DNA from: Mycobacterium conspicuum
GTDB lineage: Bacteria; Actinomycetota; Actinomycetes; Mycobacteriales; Mycobacteriaceae
Direction: 5' to 3'
Length of the DNA: 64,000 nt
Assembly (NCBI RefSeq): GCF_010730195.1
Contig: NZ_AP022613.1
Location: forward strand, 3,720,001 to 3,784,000
Shown: in pieces, positions 61,049 to 64,000 of the stretch
How the letters are laid out: each line of letters starts with the position of its first letter
Numbering within the stretch: the stretch's first letter is position 1
The notes under the pieces: generated by a model
Database searches by the model: none
The model's input: the letters and a program-made list of their open reading frames with translations, nothing else
What the model was told of the DNA's origin: nothing
Program-made: the position numbers and the translations under genes

Positions 61049-62107
61049 TCATCGCCGGCCGCGGGGACCGCCCGCCCGTCGGGCCGCCCGGTTCATCCCC
61101 GAGCCCGGCTCTTCGAATTTCGCGTAGGCGTCCACGATCTCCGACACCAACCGATGGCGCACGACGTCCACACTGGTCAGCTCCGCAACATGGATGTCGT
61201 CGATGTTTTCGAGGATGTCGACAGCCGCGCGCAGGCCGGATCGCGCGCCACCGGGAAGGTCGATTTGTGTCATGTCGCCGGTGACGACGATCTTCGATCC
61301 GAACCCGAGCCGGGTGAGGAACATCTTCATTTGCTCGGCCGTGGTGTTCTGTGCCTCATCAAGGACGATGAAGGCATCGTTCAACGTGCGGCCCCGCATG
61401 TACGCCAGCGGGGCCACCTCAATGACCCCGGCGGACATCAACTTTGGGATCAGCTCGGGATCCATCATGTCGTACAGCGCGTCATACAGCGGCCGCAGAT
61501 ACGGGTCGATCTTCTCGCTCAGGGTGCCCGGCAGAAAGCCAAGGCGCTCACCGGCTTCCACCGCCGGCCGGGTCAAGATGATGCGGGTGACCTGCTTGGT
61601 CTGCAGCGCATTGACCGCCTTCGCCATGGCCAGATAGGTCTTGCCGGTACCCGCCGGCCCGACGCCGAAGACGATGGTGTTGGCGTCGATGGCGTCGACG
61701 TAGCGCTTCTGGTTCAGCGTCTTGGGCCGGATTGTCTTGCCGCGGCGCGACAAGATGTCCAGGGTGAGCACCTCCGCGGGCGACTCGTTGCCGGTGCCGA
61801 CGAGCATGGCGACGCTGTGGCGGACCACCTCCGGTGTCAACGGATGGCCGCTGGCCACGATGGCGACCAGTTCGGAAATCACCCGCTCGGCGAGCGCGAC
61901 ATCGGCCGGCTCACCCGAGAGGGTGAGCGCATTGCCACGGACATGCAGATCGGCGCTGAGGATGCGCTCGAGGGCGCGCAGGTTCTCGTCTGCCGAACCG
62001 AGCAGGCCCACGACGAGATCGGGCGGAACATTGATGCTGCTGCGAACCTGAGCGTCGGCCTGCCGGGCTCCAGCTGCGTCAGCAGCGCTGGTCTCGCGGG
62101 GCGTCAC
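61049..62107 (-). CDS. phoH: PhoH-like ATPase
   Basis: A 352-residue protein. The ATPase domain has Walker A FGVGPAGTGKTYLAMAKAVN near 150, Walker B FIVLDEAQNTTAEQMKMFL near 250, and sensor-like GFGSKIVVTGDMTQIDLP. The N-terminal ~110 residues look like a KH-type domain (NLRALERILSADLHVRGNAL). PhoH-YbeY pairs act together in RNA metabolism. C-terminus basic (RRAGGPRGRR). Confidence 0.94.
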   Translation of the reverse strand: MTPRETSAADAAGARQADAQVRSSINVPPDLVVGLLGSADENLRALERILSADLHVRGNALTLSGEPADVALAERVISELVAIVASGHPLTPEVVRHSVAMLVGTGNESPAEVLTLDILSRRGKTIRPKTLNQKRYVDAIDANTIVFGVGPAGTGKTYLAMAKAVNALQTKQVTRIILTRPAVEAGERLGFLPGTLSEKIDPYLRPLYDALYDMMDPELIPKLMSAGVIEVAPLAYMRGRTLNDAFIVLDEAQNTTAEQMKMFLTRLGFGSKIVVTGDMTQIDLPGGARSGLRAAVDILENIDDIHVAELTSVDVVRHRLVSEIVDAYAKFEEPGSGMNRAARRAGGPRGRR

Positions 62108-62210
62108 GTGTTGTCCGATGCCTGCTTTCTGGGCCGGTGAATGTTGAGCGTCAGTCTACCGCTGGTCAGGATCGCTCCCCAAAGATTCGCGACAGCCGGA
62201 TCCGGGCCGG

Positions 62211-62981
62211 TCATTGCCCACAACGTCGATCCCAGCGGGTGGTGAGCGCGCCCAGCGCGCCCAATGCCACGGCGGCCGCGGTCGACGTGCGCAGCACCGT
62301 CGGGCCCAGCCGCACCGGCACGGCACCGGCGTCGGTGAGCGCGGTGACCTCCTCCGGTGCGATGCCGCCCTCGGGGCCGACCAGCAAGGTCAGCGATTTC
62401 GCTTGTGCCAGAGGAACATCCGTCAGCCGGACGGTCGCCGATTCATGCAAGGCCAACACCGTCACGCCGGCGGCTACCTCGTCGCGGATGCGCTGGGTCA
62501 ACACCGCGGTGGACAGCACGCCATCCACGGCCGGGATGTGCGCCCGGCGGGATTGCCGGGCCGCCGAGCGGGCCACCGCACGCCAGCGGCGCAGCCCCTT
62601 GTCGACCCGGGCGCCGTCCCAGTTGGCCACGCAGCGGGCCGCCTGCCACGCGACGAACGCGTCCGCGCCCGCCTCGGTGGCCAGCTCGATGGCCAACTCG
62701 GAGCGATCGGACTTCGGCAGCGCCTGCACCACCGTCACCGGCGGCCCGGGGAGTGCGACGCTCCAGCGGTCCAGCACCCGGGCGCGCAACCCGTCGCGAC
62801 CGGCGTGCTCGACCACACAGTCGGCCAGGCCGCCGGCGCCGTCGCCGAGCACCACTTGCTCGCCGGGGCGGATGCGGCGGACGGTGGCGGCGTGGAATCC
62901 TTCGTCGCCGCCCACCACCGCCAGCTCACCGGTGGCGGGCAACGCGTCGACGTAGAACAGCGTCGAAATTCCGGCCGCCAT
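62211..62981 (-). CDS. rsmE: 16S rRNA m3U1498 methyltransferase RsmE
   Basis: A 256-residue SPOUT-class methyltransferase. The PUA-like N-terminal part includes AATVRRIRPGEQVVLGDGAG; the trefoil-knot SAM site is LLVGPEGGIAPEEVTALTDA followed by VRLGPTVLRTSTAAAVALGA. It starts 9 bp after dnaJ2, the usual DnaJ-RsmE operon. Confidence 0.95.
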   Translation of the reverse strand: MAAGISTLFYVDALPATGELAVVGGDEGFHAATVRRIRPGEQVVLGDGAGGLADCVVEHAGRDGLRARVLDRWSVALPGPPVTVVQALPKSDRSELAIELATEAGADAFVAWQAARCVANWDGARVDKGLRRWRAVARSAARQSRRAHIPAVDGVLSTAVLTQRIRDEVAAGVTVLALHESATVRLTDVPLAQAKSLTLLVGPEGGIAPEEVTALTDAGAVPVRLGPTVLRTSTAAAVALGALGALTTRWDRRCGQ

Positions 62982-62990
62982 GCGCAGGCG

Positions 62991-64000
62991 TTACCGCCCG
63001 GTGAATGTCTCGCGCAGCCGGCTGAACAATCCACCACCGGCGCTGTGCGTCGAACGGACCTCGGCCACGTCGCGGCTGCGTCGGCTCTTCAGTTCGCGCA
63101 GCAGTTCGGCATCCTGGTGGTCCAATCGGGCGGGAACCACCACCTCGACGTGGACGTGCAGATTGCCTCGCGTGCTCGAACGCAGCTGCGGCATGCCATG
63201 ACCCCGCAGCGTGATGACCGAACCCGGTTGTGTGCCAGGCGGAATGGTGATCTCGCTGATGCCGTCCAGGATGGCGTCCACGGTGAGCGTGGTGCCCAGC
63301 GCCGCGTCGACCATCGGCACCGAAACCGTGCAGTGCAGGTCGTCGCCGTCGCGGACGAAGATGTCGTGGGCCTGCTCGTGCACCTCGACGTAGAGGTCAC
63401 CCGCCGGCCCGCCGCCGGGGCCGACTTCGCCTTGGGCGGCCAACCGGACGCGCATGCCGTCGCCGACGCCGGCGGGGATCTTGACGCTAATCTCCCGACG
63501 GGCCCGCACCCGGCCGTCCCCGACACACTGATAGCACGGGTCGGGGATCACTACCCCGACACCGCGACAGGTGGGACACGGCCGCGACGTCATCATCTGT
63601 CCCAGCAGCGAACGCTGCACGGTCTGCACCTCGCCGCGACCACCGCAGGTGTCGCAGGGAATCGGCGCGGAATCGCCGTTGGTGCCCTTGCCCTGACACC
63701 GGTCACACAGCACCGCGGTGTCGACGGTGACCTGCTTGGTGACGCCGGTCGCGCACTCTTCGAGGTCGAGCCGCATCCGCAGCAGCGAATCCGAGCCCGG
63801 TCGGACCCGTCCGATGGGGCCGCGCGAGGTGCCGCCCGCGCTGAAGCCGCCGCCGAAGAAGGCCTCGAAGACGTCGCCCAACCCGCCGAAACCACCGAAA
63901 CCGCCGGATGCGGCCGCGTTTTCCAGCGGATCACCGCCCAGGTCGACGATGCGGCGCTTCTCCGGATCGCTGAGCACCTCGTAGGCGACGCTGATTTCCT
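62991..64000 (-). CDS. dnaJ2: Chaperone DnaJ2 (5' end beyond window)
   Basis: The reading frame runs past the right window edge; the visible part begins within the J domain (ISVAYEVLSDPEKRRIVDLG). A Gly/Phe-rich segment (GGFGGFGGLGDVFEAFFGGG) follows, then four CxxCxGxG-type zinc motifs (CDRCQGKG, CDTCGGRG, CPTCRGVG, CYQCVGDG), the substrate-binding domain and an end LFSRLRETFTGR. It is an Hsp40 co-chaperone of DnaK. hrcA would be expected just upstream, as in M. tuberculosis. Confidence 0.96.
   Translation of the reverse strand, partial: EISVAYEVLSDPEKRRIVDLGGDPLENAAASGGFGGFGGLGDVFEAFFGGGFSAGGTSRGPIGRVRPGSDSLLRMRLDLEECATGVTKQVTVDTAVLCDRCQGKGTNGDSAPIPCDTCGGRGEVQTVQRSLLGQMMTSRPCPTCRGVGVVIPDPCYQCVGDGRVRARREISVKIPAGVGDGMRVRLAAQGEVGPGGGPAGDLYVEVHEQAHDIFVRDGDDLHCTVSVPMVDAALGTTLTVDAILDGISEITIPPGTQPGSVITLRGHGMPQLRSSTRGNLHVHVEVVVPARLDHQDAELLRELKSRRSRDVAEVRSTHSAGGGLFSRLRETFTGR

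Overview
The window is high-GC actinobacterial DNA from a slow-growing Mycobacterium related to the M. tuberculosis/kansasii/marinum group. The evidence is a complete mce operon with YrbE permeases, two PE_PGRS genes, four PPE genes, a tandem ESX WXG100 pair, a mycobacterial-type phospholipase C, trehalose sulfotransferase Stf0, and a gene order from cysK-cysE and from tRNA-Asn/dnaG to dnaJ2 that matches the M. tuberculosis Rv2334-Rv2374 interval as I remember it. I cannot name the species from sequence alone.

Layout. 1-8.0 kb: the 3' part of an assimilatory nitrate reductase fused to a CysJ-like flavoprotein, a decayed copy of its own C-terminus, a TetR regulator with a perfect palindromic operator in the divergent gap, and a tightly coupled five-gene operon (DUF4242 protein, acyl-CoA-dehydrogenase-like flavoprotein, and the ATPase, binding protein and permease of a nitrate/sulfonate/taurine-type ABC importer). 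8.0-18.7 kb: a complete minus-strand mce operon (yrbEA, yrbEB, mceA-F, two Mce-associated membrane proteins) ending in a secreted CAP-domain protein. 19.4-24.8 kb: a DUF6065 protein and then sulfur genes: stf0, a 44-residue membrane peptide with a YeiH-family transporter, and cysK-cysE preceded by a 25-codon leaderless ORF ending in a cysteine tract (CCCCRCC), a likely cysteine-responsive attenuator. 24.8-33.7 kb: an accessory segment before tRNA-Asn with a muconolactone-isomerase-like protein, a 29-residue membrane peptide, a JmjC/cupin-8 dioxygenase, a cyclase-domain relic, an alpha/beta hydrolase, and two tandemly duplicated PE_PGRS genes whose C-termini are Pro-Thr stalks carrying beta-propeller repeats. 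An IS6110-like insertion-sequence end lies at the duplication junction. 33.7-50 kb: tRNA-Asn, dnaG, a shortened sodC, dgt, a TPM-domain protein, the Esx pair, an Rv2348c-like gene, phospholipase C, two nearly identical PPE-SVP genes of PPE38/PPE71 type, and two PPE-MPTR genes. 50-64 kb: core genes glyS, smtB-zur, a hypothetical gene, uppS, recO, amiA2, a GlxA-type regulator with a PfpI-like neighbour, era, a CNNM/CBS protein, ybeY, phoH, rsmE and dnaJ2 (cut by the window end).

How the parts fit. Nitrogen/sulfur acquisition dominates the left third (nitrate reductase, importer, sulfotransferase, YeiH-like carrier, cysteine synthesis with its leader peptide). The middle is a PE/PPE/ESX region: PPE38 is known to be needed for ESX-5 export of PE_PGRS and PPE-MPTR proteins, and here PPE38-like genes sit in the same region as two of each substrate class. 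The right third is conserved housekeeping, with a zinc-sensor pair (SmtB, Zur) divergent from a zinc-ribbon form of glycyl-tRNA synthetase. At least five genes look leaderless (TANNNT box 6-8 nt before the start codon).
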